A stretch of 64,000 bases of DNA, from assembly GCA_951640165.1 (NCBI GenBank), contig OX621258.1, positions 5,045,501 to 5,109,500 of the forward strand, read 5' to 3'. Source of the stretch: Pseudoips prasinana. Lineage: Eukaryota; Arthropoda; Insecta; Lepidoptera; Nolidae. This document shows positions 1 to 10,327 of this stretch, one piece after another. Numbering within the stretch: position 1 is the first letter of the stretch; each line of letters starts with the position of its first letter. Both the position numbers and the translations under genes were made by a program. The notes under the pieces are model-generated. The model did not search any database, was not told where the DNA came from, and worked only from the letters and a program-made list of their open reading frames with translations.

Positions 1-276
1 AGGAGCAACAGATATATTGCTAAGACTTAAAGAATATTTCTTTATAAATAATTTTGAAGATTATTAGTTTAATTTAACTTAAAACCTTAAACTTATTATA
101 AAAAAAAAATATTCCTATTAATGAAAAAAAAGATAAAAAATTAATGTATTTAAAATAATTATTTTTAATATAAATTTTAAATAACTTTATCTTAAAATAA
201 TTAAATATAAAAGCTGAAAAAGTAATTCGAATATAATAAAATAAAACAATTAATCTTATTATAATAAAAACAAAAG

Positions 277-281
<5 letters not shown>

Positions 282-317
<36 letters not shown>
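282..317. repeat. (TA)n microsatellite
   Basis: An uninterrupted TA dinucleotide run inside a very AT-rich first 380 bases. No gene or element is recognisable in bases 1-380. Confidence 0.95.
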
Positions 318-320
<3 letters not shown>

Positions 321-382
321 TATTAATTATAAAATTAATAATAATTCATTTAGGGAAAAATTATTTAAGGTTAATTAAAATT

Positions 383-436
383 AAGGTTTATGACAATTGT
401 GACTAATCAATCATATTCAGTCATTTTACATCTCTA
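383..436 (+). mobile_element. hAT-type MITE, 3' end fragment
   Basis: These 54 bases closely match the right end of the complete MITE at 26308-26836, including the terminal TACATCTCTA. Only the end is recognisable; upstream sequence has decayed or is unrelated AT-rich DNA. Confidence 0.6.
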
Positions 437-639
437 GTCGTGTACCAACAGCCTCCTAAATACCACATTGTACAAAATTAAGTGTCCAATAGTGAGCTAC
501 TGGAACAGTGTTCACATAGGTTCCAGGGCTCCACTTTTAATGTAAGGTAGATTTATTAGTGTAGTACTAACAGAGCTATAAACCACTACTAACGAATTAC
601 TATGGATCTGAATCTGAAACCTATATAACCTAAATTTTT

Positions 640-686
640 CTCTATAACCCAACTACAGCTGTTTATGCTGTAGTTGGGTTATAGAG
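640..686. repeat. 20-bp perfect inverted repeat
   Basis: Arms 640-659 and 667-686 are exact reverse complements around a 7-base loop. Weaker complementarity continues outward. It lies just upstream of a 5S-SINE. Confidence 0.85.
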
Positions 687-700
687 GTTTGGGTTATATC

Positions 701-929
701 TAGATGCTGTCTGTCACCGGTCCGTAAGTGATCGGCGTGGTTAAGCAACTAGGCTTGCGATCAGTCCATAGATGGGTGACCGCAAAGGTGGTTTAATTCC
801 TGAGCGTCTCCGTGCTTCGGAGGGCACGTTAAGCAGTCGGTCCCGGCTATAGTCGTTAGACAACAGTCGTTAATCCATGTCAGAGGCCTACTGGGCGGCT
901 TGAACAACTCTGACACTAGGGTAACTAGC
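701..929 (+). mobile_element. 5S-SINE copy
   Basis: The head runs through GGTTAAGCAACTAG and ATAGATGGGTGACCGC, which resemble the A box and C box of the 5S rRNA internal promoter. The body continues through the family-specific GAGCGTCTCCGTGCTTCGGA to the end ACTCTGACACTAGGGTAAC. The copy is nearly full length with scattered substitutions. The reverse-strand reading frame here is only a shadow of the SINE. Confidence 0.8.
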
Positions 930-1126
930 TGTTTATCGAAGATGTGACCACACCAAGGTACGATGACATAGTTGTGAAGATGTGTCCGTGGCGTGCTGGG
1001 CACATTTTTGGTTTGTCTTTTATACATGACTGTGACAGTCGTAAGGTTAAGGCACAAGTCCGCCTATATGTGTTACAAGGGTCCACAGGCTACGGTATAT
1101 ATATCTATATATATAAAAATCAATGC

Positions 1127-1376
1127 CACTTTTTGTTGTAATGTTATAACTCAACAACGCCTTTATCGATTTGACTAATTTTGGATCTTGAATTATTCGT
1201 GGAAGTCCAGAGAAGGTTTGTACGTAGAGAAATAAAAAAAAAAAAGTCTTTTAAAAGTGTAAAATTAACATCTTTTAGCAATTTAAAATATTTTTTTGTT
1301 TGAATAAATGAACTTAATATATATTTTTTTTTATTACTATGCCTTATACGTAGCGAAGCACGTACCGGGCCGCTAG
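1127..1376 (+). mobile_element. Dispersed repeat ending CCGCTAG, Helitron-like (copy 1)
   Basis: About 80% similar over its length to 52058-52293. Both share CAACAACGCCTTTA near the start and GCGAAGCACGTACCGGGCC at the end. The CTAG terminus after a GC-rich stretch resembles Helitron 3' ends, but no autonomous relative is present here, so the class is tentative. Confidence 0.6.
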
Positions 1377-2194
1377 TTTTTTATAATACTGAGCCAACAA
1401 ACAAATTTACGCCTCCCATCATGGTAAGTTTCCACCTGGACCCTTGGTACACCCGAGGCATTATTAGCAGATTTTGAAACCTTATCACTGCTTTGTTGAT
1501 GAGTTCCGTACCAGTCTCTTGGAAAAAACGTCGTAGAGAGCTCATTTCACAGGTTCAGTGTACGTGCGAGGTAAGTAAGTTTTGCTGAATCCATTCCGTA
1601 CCCGTTAGTCTTGGTACAAGTATCATAAATTTAGTATAAAGTTTAGTATCATAAAACGGGTCCTACGAACGAAACTAATGATTAGAAATGGTTCCTTCGA
1701 ACCGAAGAAATATTGACCTTCTTGCATGTGCATATGTGTATTACAGTGACAATTAGCACTATACATTAACTTTGTATTTTAAATAGAGCTGCATGTTCAT
1801 CGAGTGTGTCATGTCTCTTTTAAAATCTTATCATTATTTGAGAATTATAAATACATTAAAAAAAAAATGATCTCTTTTCAAATCCAAAAAAAAATCGATA
1901 AAATTTTGCATTTATATGGAATTTTTTTTTCACCCTACCGTGCCGTGCATTATCTGAAATTTGCTCCCAGAATAATCTGTTGCGTTCAGGACTAATAGAG
2001 TAACTTGCATACGCGCAAGAAACCCATAGGAAACAAGTAACTAAGACGGTAAGACCAGTCCTGATTACATGACAGAATCGATTCGAGTACCTCAACTGCT
2101 TCATCAATAATATTAGAATCCAAGGCATCAAAAATATATCTTTCTACCAGTTAATTTGAAAATACGGTAGAAAGATTTGTGTCAGATTATCTAA
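1377..2194. other. No recognisable gene or repeat
   Basis: Low-GC unique sequence. Short open frames on both strands show no domain or motif. A small stem, with ATCTTTCTACC and its complement at about 2138-2175, is the only structure seen. Confidence 0.5.
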
Positions 2195-2562
2195 TGTCCT
2201 CCTAGCCGAATTTCGGCCACGGCGGCCAGTCTCAACAGAGATTAGCCATCTGCGCGGGACATATTATAGTGCTCAAAAGTAAGCGCAAACACAGGAGGAC
2301 TTTCTATTCCATCACTCTCATGATCCGATGGGACACCTATGCGACACGACCGGAAAGAGGTCAGGTACAGGACCGACGGCTTTACGTGCTTTCCGAGGCA
2401 CGGGGGTATAATACCGCCAACTCCCAGACTTCGGGCTGATGCTGAGAATTTTTTCTTTTTACAGAAAAGTCCCAAAACACTTTTTGGCCGAACCCGGGAT
2501 TTGAACCCAGGACCTCAATACCTGCGGGTGAACACGCTACCGCTAGACCAACGAGGCAGTCA
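2195..2562 (-). mobile_element. S5 SINE, near full length
   Basis: Read on the minus strand it begins with a tRNA-like head: A box around TGGTCTAGCGGTAGC and B box GGTTCAAATCC, as in Gly/Asp-type tRNAs. It then has the family body with GTGCCTCGGAAAGCACG and ends near 2195. Related copies lie at 4936-5184, 21056-21474 and 49195-49478. The head retains pol III boxes, but it is a SINE and not a tRNA gene. Confidence 0.8.
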
Positions 2563-2775
2563 AATTATATAAGGCCTACATGTAACGCTTGTCATTTAAC
2601 ATACATATATGACATATGTTAATATGAATACTGGGACTTAACACGCCCCCTTAGGTATGGCTTATATGTTCTAACCTGTTACATCCAATGACCAGAACTA
2701 CCATGCACAAAGGCCCGACTTGGTTTCGATTTGGATATTGTAGTTTATATTCACAAATCAGTTCCAGCAGGACCA

Positions 2776-2794
2776 AATAGATAGATAGATAGAG
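2776..2794. repeat. (ATAG)n short microsatellite
   Basis: Four to five ATAG units. Confidence 0.8.
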
Positions 2795-2882
2795 TACACT
2801 TTATTGCACCAGAAAACACAATAGACTTCTCAAGTAACGTTTATGCCAAAGAACAGCATTTAAATTGTATTTATATTGAAGA

Positions 2883-3116
2883 CTAGCTGCGCCCGCGACT
2901 TCGTCCGCGTGTTAATTAGTTTATTTTGTTTTTTCATAAATGAAAGATTTTTCAAAAATAAAGGTAGCCTAAGTTACTCCTTATTACATCAGCTACCTGC
3001 CAATAAAAGTCCCATCAAAATCGCTCCAGCCATTTCAGAGATTAGCCGGAACAAACAGATAGACAGACAGACAAGAATTGTAAAAAATGTTATTTTGGTG
3101 TAATGTACCGTATATA
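2883..3116 (-). mobile_element. Hel3: Helitron-like end with hairpin
   Basis: On the minus strand the element ends in a hairpin-capable CGCGGACGAAGTCGCG followed by a short spacer and CTAG, as at Helitron 3' termini. The same end occurs at 44102. The distal part contains repeated CAGACAGA-type sequence and a CAATTCTTG motif. The left boundary at CTAG is firm; the right boundary is approximate. Confidence 0.6.
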
Positions 3117-3344
3117 TATTCATATACATGTAGTAAAAAACGGTTATTTAAATATTACAAACAGACACTTCAATTTTTATTTATTTGTATAGATGTATAG
3201 ACTACGTTCATATAATGCTGCGTGGCTGACGGAAACAATATTAACACCCAATTTCATCCTGTGTAGTGCGTAGAAGTAATTTCGAGGGAATATCTACCAA
3301 CGCGCAACAATGTCTCTCTTACTCTCGATATTATATATTATACG

Positions 3345-3530
3345 TTTTTTTTATATATAAGGGAAGTTAGCAAGTGGGTCACCTGATGGTAAGTGAACAC
3401 CGCCGCCCAAGGACACTCGTAACACCAGAGGAGCCGCAAGGGCGTTGCCTGCCTCTGATGCCTCCAAATTATGGACCCAACTACATTTGTGTTGAAAGGG
3501 AGGTCGTTGTCCAGCAGTGTTAAATACCGT
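3345..3530. mobile_element. Repeat L copy
   Basis: Contains CACCTGATGGTAAGTGA and CACCGCCGCCC, then AACACCAGAGG. These blocks recur at 53995-54150 and, more decayed, at 27965-28110. I recognise this as a very common lepidopteran interspersed repeat, but its class is not visible here. Confidence 0.6.
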
Positions 3531-3537
3531 TACTGTT

Positions 3538-3722
3538 ATAAAATAAATCTTATTGTAAATTATTTCCTACAATCCGTGTACCTAAATATCTATATGTACC
3601 TAGAAATAATTATAAATTCATTATATATTACTACGAATATGTTCTGACTATTTACAAGCGGTTTTTAAAAGTCTACGTGAATAAAAACCTTTTTTATTTA
3701 TTATTTATTTTATTTAAGTGAA
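3538..3722 (+). mobile_element. Repeat B: LINE 3' tail with AATAAA
   Basis: Shares GTTCTGACTATTTACAAGCG with copies at 8399-8569, 13100-13204 and 34494-34566. Each ends in GTGAATAAAAACC followed by a T-rich TTTATTTATT tail. The polyadenylation-like signal and tail suggest a retroposed 3' end. Confidence 0.65.
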
Positions 3723-3752
3723 TTCAGCTGGTATGACGAATGCACACGAAAT

Positions 3753-3778
3753 TTTTGGAGGGGTGCCCCTCCAAAAAA
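3753..3778. repeat. Short tight hairpin
   Basis: Twelve-base perfect arms, 3753-3764 and 3767-3778, are separated by two bases. The stem is G/C-rich and flanked by A/T runs. It resembles a hairpin terminator in shape, but this is eukaryotic DNA and no transcript is implied. Confidence 0.7.
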
Positions 3779-4081
3779 TTCGTTAGCTGTGTTATTGTTA
3801 TTATCAAGTCTAGCTGGCACATACCCAAAGCTTTGTAAAGCCATTCACCAGACCATTTTAAAACGACTTTCATCCGCCACATCCTCAATACATTTTCTCT
3901 TCACCTATAAAAATAAATCATAATAATCTTTTAGCACCAAAGTTTAGTCTGCATCATAATTCATGTATAAGCATCAGTCAAAATATTAGGTACAATTTTT
4001 CGCTACGGTTATAAATATACACCGGTCGAATACCTGACTTCGGAAAGGTCGATAGAGTCTGGCTCAACCAGGGCTGATACT

Positions 4082-4204
4082 GAGTACAATCTTGTCTTCT
4101 TATATAACAAGCTACCAATAGAATTTCAAATGGTACATAGGTTTAACCTGTTTAAAAACAAATTGAAGACGTTTGTTGAAGAAAGGGTAGTATACTATAA
4201 ATGA
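4082..4204 (+). pseudogene. LINE ORF2 C-terminal relic
   Basis: A 40-codon open frame ending in TGA carries YNKLP early and an FKNKLKTFV segment near the end. This pattern, Y-N-x-L-P followed about 15 residues later by F-K-x-K-L-K, is typical of the last residues of CR1/Jockey-type LINE reverse transcriptase proteins. The upstream part is missing or decayed, so it is a 5'-truncated copy. AT-rich 3' sequence follows to the S2 SINE at 4258. Family is recognised by motif only. Confidence 0.6.
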
Positions 4205-4257
4205 GTTCATAAATAACAAAAGACAATTGTAATATACTTATTTTTCAACCCAATAAT

Positions 4258-4363
4258 TATAATAAATATCGTGGGACAACTAACACACCATCTGATCCCA
4301 AGGCAGAGCCTGTACTATGACAACCAGACAACTGATAAACATACTTATCTATTTCAAATACAT
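4258..4363 (-). mobile_element. S2 SINE, 3' half of a split copy
   Basis: Minus-strand S2 tail: the complement of GTTAGTTGTCCCACG, then the GCCTGTACTATG region, through ACATACTTATC. The copy resumes at 4798. The break point inside AAATACAT matches the continuous sequence seen in the S2 copies at 23.5 kb. Confidence 0.75.
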
Positions 4364-4471
4364 CTTCATCATCATATCAGCCGAAAGAAGTCCACAGCTG
4401 GACAAAAGCCTCCCCTAAAGATCTCCACAATTGCCGGTCTTGCGCTATTCGCATCCAGCGATTTCCATACA
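4364..4471 (-). mobile_element. RTE-tail inserted in S2
   Basis: Minus strand encodes the RTE LINE C-terminal signature, degenerate, followed by an ATGATGATGA tail at the left edge. The best in-frame relative, at 39644-39780, ends in the residues SLGEAFVQQWTSFG. It is a 5'-truncated insert. Confidence 0.7.
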
Positions 4472-4474
4472 TAA

Positions 4475-4797
4475 TCTATATAATAAAATCGTAGGAAAGT
4501 CAAAACTGTACATTGTATAGTTTTTAAAAAGGATACTTGGGGCGCGATCTACTATCGATATCGAAGCCGAAAATATAGTTTTTAGAATTTTTTTCTGTTT
4601 GTCTGTATGTATGTCCGGGCTACTTAAAAAGTACCAAACTTAAAAAGTACTGAATGGATTTACTTTGAATTTTGCATGTATATTACTAAGAGGTCGGTTC
4701 AACATATAGGGTACATATTATCACGCTATCACCTACGGGGGAGGAGCTGTGATAATTCATAAAGTTTAACGCGGGTAAAACCGCGGGGCACAGCTAG
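4475..4797 (+). mobile_element. Hel1 Helitron-like element (copy a)
   Basis: Starts with TC and ends with the hairpin CGCGGGTAAAACCGCG, GGGCACAG and CTAG, with A before and T after. These are the expected features of a Helitron inserted between A and T. Internal marks are GGAAAGTCAAAACTG and TATCACGCTATCACCTACGG. It is about 320 bp and has no coding capacity. Other copies are at 10412, 56772 and 60469. Confidence 0.8.
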
Positions 4798-4933
4798 TAC
4801 ATACATATTTTAGATAAATTGCACCCACACACAGAACAAACTGTCGTGTTCACTAAGCTAAGATTTGTACCGGGTGGGATACGAACCCACGACCACCGCC
4901 TTAGCAGTTAGAGTAACTAACCACAAGATTAGA
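4798..4933 (-). mobile_element. S2 SINE, 5' half of the split copy
   Basis: Continues the S2 element interrupted at 4363. On the minus strand it carries a tRNA-like head with A box CTTGTGGTTAGTTACTC and B box GGTTCGTATCC. Confidence 0.75.
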
Positions 4934-4935
4934 CT

Positions 4936-5184
4936 AGACTGGAAGGGCACTTTCTGTTCCATCACTCTCATAATGACACGACCGAAAGAGGGCAGGCATT
5001 GGAACGACGGCTTTACATGCTCTCCGAGGCACGGGGGTGTACATACCGTCAACTCCCCGACTTCAGACTGATGCTGAGAAAATTTCGTAACAGAAAAACT
5101 CATCATCCTAGCCGGGATATAAATAAACCTAGGATTTCATTGCCCGCAGTCAAAACGCTGCTGCTAGACCAACGAGGCAACCGA
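4936..5184 (-). mobile_element. S5 SINE, diverged copy
   Basis: Shares CGACGGCTTTACATGCTCTC and the tRNA-like head TGCCTCGTTGGTCTAGCAGC (minus strand) with the other S5 copies. The 3' end is replaced by the adjoining S2 head. Confidence 0.75.
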
Positions 5185-5587
5185 AGCGGCAGAATTCGAC
5201 CCCCAACGACTTCCACCTTAACAACAACAATTATTCACCCATGCTTGGCCTGATTTAGAAACAGTACAATGCACACAGTCAGGGTATTTAGCCACGGCGC
5301 TTCACGCTAGTAATACAATCGTAATTTCTGTAAATATCTAGTGTACTCGTATCCGTCGCCTACGCATCGCCGCAGCGACGCCGGCGCTTAAAGCTGTATT
5401 GGCGATTATATCTTTATTGATTTTGCATTTGCAACAATAATAAACCAATACAAAGTATCTAACTTATTTGAGAATGATTTCATTCTTAAGATAACCGCGA
5501 ATAAATAACTAACTTTTGTAGTCGATTGGTAGCTGTGATCTCCTCTAGTTTTTGCGTAGAATAGCTGTAATCGGTAGCAACATTTGA
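5185..5587. other. Unique sequence with a CpG-rich patch
   Basis: Mostly featureless. Bases 5345-5392 are unusually rich in CG dinucleotides compared with the surroundings. No open frame with a recognisable motif. Confidence 0.45.
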
Positions 5588-5884
5588 GTACATACATACA
5601 TACATAGACTCACGCCTGTTTCCCAGAGGGGTAGGCAGAGACAACGGATTTCCATTTGTCACGATCTTTGCTCACGTCTTTTGCCTCGATTACTGCCATC
5701 ATATTCTTCATACATGCACGCCGATTTAGGGTACTTCTGACCTGCCCTTTCTTGAGAACGTCTCCGATTTGGTCAGAGAATGTTCGACGAGGTAGGGCCA
5801 GGTATACTTCTTTGGTCAATCTTCTTTCATTCATCCTTTCTAAATGGCCAAACCATCTCAGCATTCCTTTTTCAACATTTAAGT
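5588..5884 (-). pseudogene. LINE-H ORF2 C-terminal relic
   Basis: An open frame from 5864 down to 5610 encodes [19 protein letters not shown] near its start, then a lysine/arginine-rich stretch, and ends SAYPSGKQA. The R-W-F-G-H motif is characteristic of the C-terminus of RTE/Proto2-like endonuclease/reverse-transcriptase LINEs. Compared with 16118-16500 it lacks a Gly-rich segment (GRGRPR) before RTFSDQ, an internal deletion of about 11 residues. The element ends in a TATG microsatellite at 5588-5606. Reverse transcriptase and endonuclease domains are absent, so it is a 5'-truncated dead copy. Confidence 0.8.
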
Positions 5885-5947
5885 AAGATGGGACAAAGTG
5901 TTCGCCATACGAGAAATTCTACTTGGGAAACACCTATAACTAAAAAC

Positions 5948-6108
5948 AGCTCACGGCTACAAACTAAGGCCTCTCCTAACGTTCTCCACTATTGCCGGTC
6001 TTACCCTACCCTTCAAGCTCCCCTCACAAGATCATGAGTCCGCTTTGTGGGGGGCCTGAACACGATCCGTCTTTCAGCTCGTTTTTGCCACTCAGGACCC
6101 TCTATGCC
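5948..6108 (-). mobile_element. Degenerate RTE LINE 3' end
   Basis: On the minus strand a broken frame reads like K-R-T-H-D-L-V-R then D-R-Q-x-W-R, echoing the last part of the RTE protein seen at 39644. Stops and shifts are frequent. Confidence 0.45.
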
Positions 6109-6776
6109 TAAGCAGCAGTCGGCTCTTTTGAGCTATCTGCCCTGCCCACAGCCACTTAAGCGAGACAATTCTTACATACAGATATACACTCCAGGTAATA
6201 AGGAGTTTAATGTTAATTATATGGTCCTGGGTACGGTCGCCTGAAGCCATTGTGGTAGAGGGAAGAGTCAAAGATTCAATAATTGCATTTGAAACTGCTT
6301 ACCAACAGGTACAATTTATGCTTGCTTGCAGACTTGGTAGTATAAGGAGGCAACTTTCTTCACCAGGCATTATTTACCTTACAAGATCCTATTGTGACGA
6401 AAGGGTCAGATGCAAGTCCAGCTGTTATGAATATGTTTATATCGCGGATATGGAACGCAGTTCCTTAAAAAGATGTAAGGTATAACGTTTCTGTGCTTGA
6501 AGATCAGAATTGATGATTTTCTGATTTTAATGTATAAAAAAGTACAGGTGCCAAGTGATAAACTGTCAAGGGAAAAGTGCCAAGAGACTAGTAATAAGCG
6601 CTAAGAGATGAGTGCCAAGTGACAAATGTCAAATAATACCTGAAGTATGTACTTACGTTTGAGAATATAATTGTCATCCTTGCCTCAATACCAGTCTTAC
6701 TTCATATGAGCCTGGCGCCTAGCAGTGTTGCTACGTCTGCTGATTGTGCTTACCACAAGGCAACACTAGGTTTAAC
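6109..6776. other. No recognisable gene; weak short repeats
   Basis: Open frames of 65-91 codons show no motif. Bases 6549-6631 contain several spaced copies of GTGCCAAGTGA-like words. Confidence 0.45.
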
Positions 6777-7139
6777 ATATAGAAGTATTACTTAAATATT
6801 TGTGGATTAACCAAGTTAAAGAGTGAAAGTCTGGGATGGGTTAACAATTAATTATGTAATTAGACTAGAACCATAGCCACAAGTACACAAAGAAACTTAT
6901 GAATTTATGCTTATCATAACAGCCGAAGAAGTCTACTGCTGGATAAAAGCCATCCCCAAGAACCATCTTGGGCATATCCCATAATCGCCACGCTTGGCAG
7001 ACGTGTTGGTGATCGCAATACGCTGGTCATAGTACTCAGAAAGGAGCTGGTAGATATTTCCTCAGGTCGACTTCTACGACCCCATCGGGATGAGATGGGG
7101 TGATGATATTCTGATATTCGCAGCCGTCACCACACAGCA
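6777..7139 (-). mobile_element. G2 element, extended copy
   Basis: Minus strand: begins with GCTGTGTGGTGACGGC, has CCCATCTCATCCCGATGGGG in the body, then CCAAGCGTGGCGATTATGG, and an RTE-like AGCAGTAGACTTCTTCGGCTG. It then runs into about 135 bases of extra tail. The copy at 51668-52034 has the same tail, so the extension is part of the element. No coding capacity. Confidence 0.7.
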
Positions 7140-7656
7140 AAGAATGAACTATGCCTATTTGTTAATATAAATGCCAAAAGGTGTATACGGTTCCTTCTAA
7201 GTGTCTAAGTTTATTCGTCCAGAAGATGACTTCCTGATGAAGTCGATACTGTTGGCCGAATTCAAAATAAAATTAATTACGTGAGTTACTCGTTACTATC
7301 ATACATTAGAAATATATTATGTTGGTAATAAAATGGTGGATTCGCATCGACAGCCCTAAAGCGCAACGATTTATTAGCATCTGCCTGGTTACGTTGTACT
7401 GAACCAATGGACGGAAAGATACGTAACGGATGGAGAGGAACTCGATATTCCCGCCTAAAGTAGTCATTATAAGTAGAAACGACATTATTACGTTGCGTAA
7501 AATATTACAAATTAGCATGAATACGTATATTTTAATTTTGTGAGAATTATGACTTCAGACCTCTTCACTGATACGATTTGAACACGCATCTGGCTTAAAC
7601 TTTTTTGCCAAAACATTCCCGTTAAACTGAACAAAAGAGAAATATTAAGACAACAA

Positions 7657-7852
7657 CGGGCCAGTTGGCGTGGTTGGTAAATGCTCGTCTTTCACGCCGC
7701 AGGTCATGGGTTCGATTTTCTCGGTGTACTTAAGTATCTATATAAGTATGTATTTACAGAAGAAAATTACTGTATTAGTTATCTGGTTTCCATAGTACAA
7801 GCTCCGCTTAGTTTGGGATCAGAATAATGTCCCAGGATATTATTATTATTAA
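7657..7852 (+). mobile_element. S1 SINE
   Basis: tRNA-like head with A box GTTGGCGTGGTTGGTAAATG and a diverged B box GGTTCGATTTTC. The family tail TTATCTGGTTTCCATAGTAC leads to CCCAGGATATTATTATTATT. An internal deletion removes the usual GACAGATATTTG segment and part of the tail. Confidence 0.8.
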
Positions 7853-8014
7853 TTTACCGTAGCCTTATTGGCCAAGCAATTTGGGGCTTCTCCCATATAA
7901 TACATGTTCAAATCCAGTCGGTAGCCTAAATGTATTATTATCCACAGAATAAGTTAAACGACACACCTCGTTTATCACGTATACGTTAGCATATTAAAAA
8001 CCCGCCTGCCACGC

Positions 8015-8092
8015 GTTGCGATTATGGCATATCCCCCCAAGATAATTCTTGAGGGAGACTTCTCCAGAAATGGACTTATTCCAGTTGTAGAT
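8015..8092 (+). mobile_element. G2 fragment
   Basis: Shares GCGATTATGGCATATCCCCC and a decayed RTE-like tail with other G2 copies. Confidence 0.5.
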
Positions 8093-8398
8093 GGTGAGCC
8101 TAGCAGAAATGGACAATGAATAACATGTAAGTAATGTTAGTTCTATAGAATTATTCGCAATGCAAAGGGTAAATCTAATTTTAACAAAAAATTCTTAGTT
8201 TGGAAGGTATGAATATGATATCTTTCACATGCAACTGTATCCATGCTTGCGGACTTGGTAGGATAGGGATTCAACTCTCTTTAGGGCTATTATAACCCTC
8301 AGGGGCAAGTCCCTGTCGTGAATATAATTTTCAATAATTAAACCTAAACATAATCTCCTTGACAATAACTTAATACAAGCTAGCTAAATATCACCACC
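8093..8398. other. No recognisable feature
   Basis: AT-rich unique sequence; nothing supported on either strand. Confidence 0.4.
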
Positions 8399-8569
8399 AT
8401 TATAAAATAAATTGTATAAATGTTTTAACATTCCGTGCACCAAAATATCTGTAATAATAACTGTATTAACTAGAAATAATAACTGTATTACTACAAACAT
8501 GTTCTGACTATTTACAAGCGCTTTTTTAAAGTCTAAGTGAATAAATACCTTTTTTATTTTATTTTAAGA
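8399..8569 (+). mobile_element. Repeat B copy
   Basis: Aligns along its length with 3538-3722 and shares GACTATTTACAAGCGC and GTGAATAAATACC plus a T-rich tail. Confidence 0.65.
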
Positions 8570-9038
8570 ACGGTTCGAACATACCTGTTGGCAATGTTTC
8601 TAGAAAACAAACTCACGAATAACACCTACATCCTCTGGAAGGGTGTTAGAAAGGGAATCCTAAATTTAGGGTATTTGCCAGTGTATATCATACGTAGCTT
8701 ATGTAAGCTTAACGCCTACCCCGGATTACGATCAAATTTATAATTTCCAATTTTTGAGAATACGTAATCTATTTACTTGCTATTTTAGAATTGGTACACC
8801 TTCTGCTACTATTTTCCGTTTTCTATTAAAAATTGGTTCAGCTCATAACAGTTGCCTTGAAGAGACTGCTTTTAGCGATAAACAAGGCTGTCAGTTGCAT
8901 ACTATTTTGTTTGTTGTTTACGCTTTTATGCAATAAAGTGTAACTTCTCCTTAAAAGTTTTACACCTAGTTCTATTTAACAAAATATTGTCTATTCACAG
9001 CACCTTACGTTAATAGAATTTAACTTACTAATTTAATT
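8570..9038. other. No recognisable feature
   Basis: Two short plus-strand frames (68 and 60 codons) have no motif and AT-driven composition. Considered non-coding. Confidence 0.4.
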
Positions 9039-9113
9039 GGATGTTATTTGTGTCCGTCTATTATATGTTTGTTAAGTACTCCGCGACACAGGGATTGGAT
9101 TCGGGCGTTATCT
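9039..9113 (+). mobile_element. S3 SINE 3' fragment
   Basis: Matches the S3 tail TTTGTGTCCGTCTATTATAT through CGCGACACAGGGATT to GGGCGTTATC. The tRNA-like head is missing. Confidence 0.65.
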
Positions 9114-9476
9114 TTTTAAAAGAGGACATTGGTTTATTGGTAGCTTGTTGCAGACAAATCCCAGGTAAGTCATAAACATTCTTGGTATCAGCCCTAAGTC
9201 TAAGTAAGTAGAAATTAGCGGTGTTACACCCCGTACCAGAGAGAGCTAAGGTACACCGTTAGTTCTTTACCTAATATCTGTCCAGTCGTGTCGGTTAGCA
9301 CTCGCTACTGTCTCGATGCCCTAGTGTTTATTTAGGGTTCGGGTCTGGGTGGGGTGAGCTTTGCGTCTGTGAATTACATGTTTATGAAATCCCCCTCAAC
9401 ACAAGGATTAAATACCCTTAATAAGACTTAGTCTCCAAAAAAAAGGCACCCGTCATTTGCACACACTTGTGCACTA

Positions 9477-9531
9477 TAATATATCCAGCGCAGATATATT
9501 ATACTATAATATATCTGCGCTGGATATATTA
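9477..9531. repeat. 25-bp perfect inverted repeat
   Basis: Arms 9477-9501 and 9507-9531 are exact complements with the loop TACTA. The stem centre CCAGCGCAG is GC-rich in an AT frame. A second hairpin, GCCAGTCTC against GAGACTGGC, sits at 9537-9558; the latter resembles the S5 3' end. Confidence 0.9.
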
Positions 9532-9560
9532 CAGTAGCCAGTCTCTATCGAGACTGGCCA

Positions 9561-10002
9561 TTAGGCCAGGAAGACATTAACTTAATAGATCCGATTCATA
9601 TTTCTGAGTAATATGATCTAGTTTCTATGAAAAGGTGAACAAACTAAACAAACAAATTCACAGTAGAAAAACATATTTCCTGTTTTCATTATAACCTACC
9701 GAGATTTTTGTATGCTCTAGTTGAAATAATCATGTTTATAATATAAACAAAAAAATCATCCCGCGTTATCTTTAAAAAAAATATAGAAATAATTTTATTC
9801 TCATAACAAATACGGAAAATCGATTCAATTGTGGTGTACATTTTAAATATTTTTAATTTTATCCGTACTGGTATGAAAAATGCCCCTATCTCAGCTAGTA
9901 CCTATCTAGGCTAGTACTACATTTCTGTAGTGCTGATCTTCCGAAATGAAATTATGAAATTTCTTAGAACCTTATTCATTCTTTAGTTTTTCTTCTCCCT
10001 AT
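9561..10002. other. No recognisable feature
   Basis: AT-rich unique sequence without a supported gene or element. Confidence 0.4.
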
Positions 10003-10213
10003 GTCGTATGGGCAGTGATTACCCTAGTCTCAGAATTGTTCTAGCCAAGTAGGGCTCTGACATAGCTTAACGACTGTTGGCTAGCTACAGCAACTGAGAC
10101 CTCCAAAGCATGGAGACGCTCAAAAAGTAAACCATCCCGATTTTGGCGATCATCCATCTATAGACCGCGTGCGGAGTTAGTTGCTTTACCAGACCGATCA
10201 CATTACGAACAGG
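10003..10213 (-). mobile_element. 5S-SINE, diverged
   Basis: Plus-strand text shows GGGCAGTGATTACCCTAGT at one end and TTGCTTTACCAGACCGATCA at the other: tail to head of the minus-strand element. About 80% like the better copies. Confidence 0.7.
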
Positions 10214-10327
10214 TAAGTATAGGTACTTATGAGCGTTTTACTGTATTCAAGCGTTGTTTTTAATTTTTTTTCCTGCTCTGTATCAAACAATACTATTTTC
10301 CTTAAATCACACGAGGGAGAACATGTC

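Noticed and set aside
1804..2131. Two opposing frames of 63 and 91 codons
   Set aside because: AT-rich, low-complexity translations with poly-K/poly-F stretches; no motif or context.
3753..3778. Rho-independent-type terminator
   Set aside because: The shape fits, but the genome is eukaryotic and no gene ends here.
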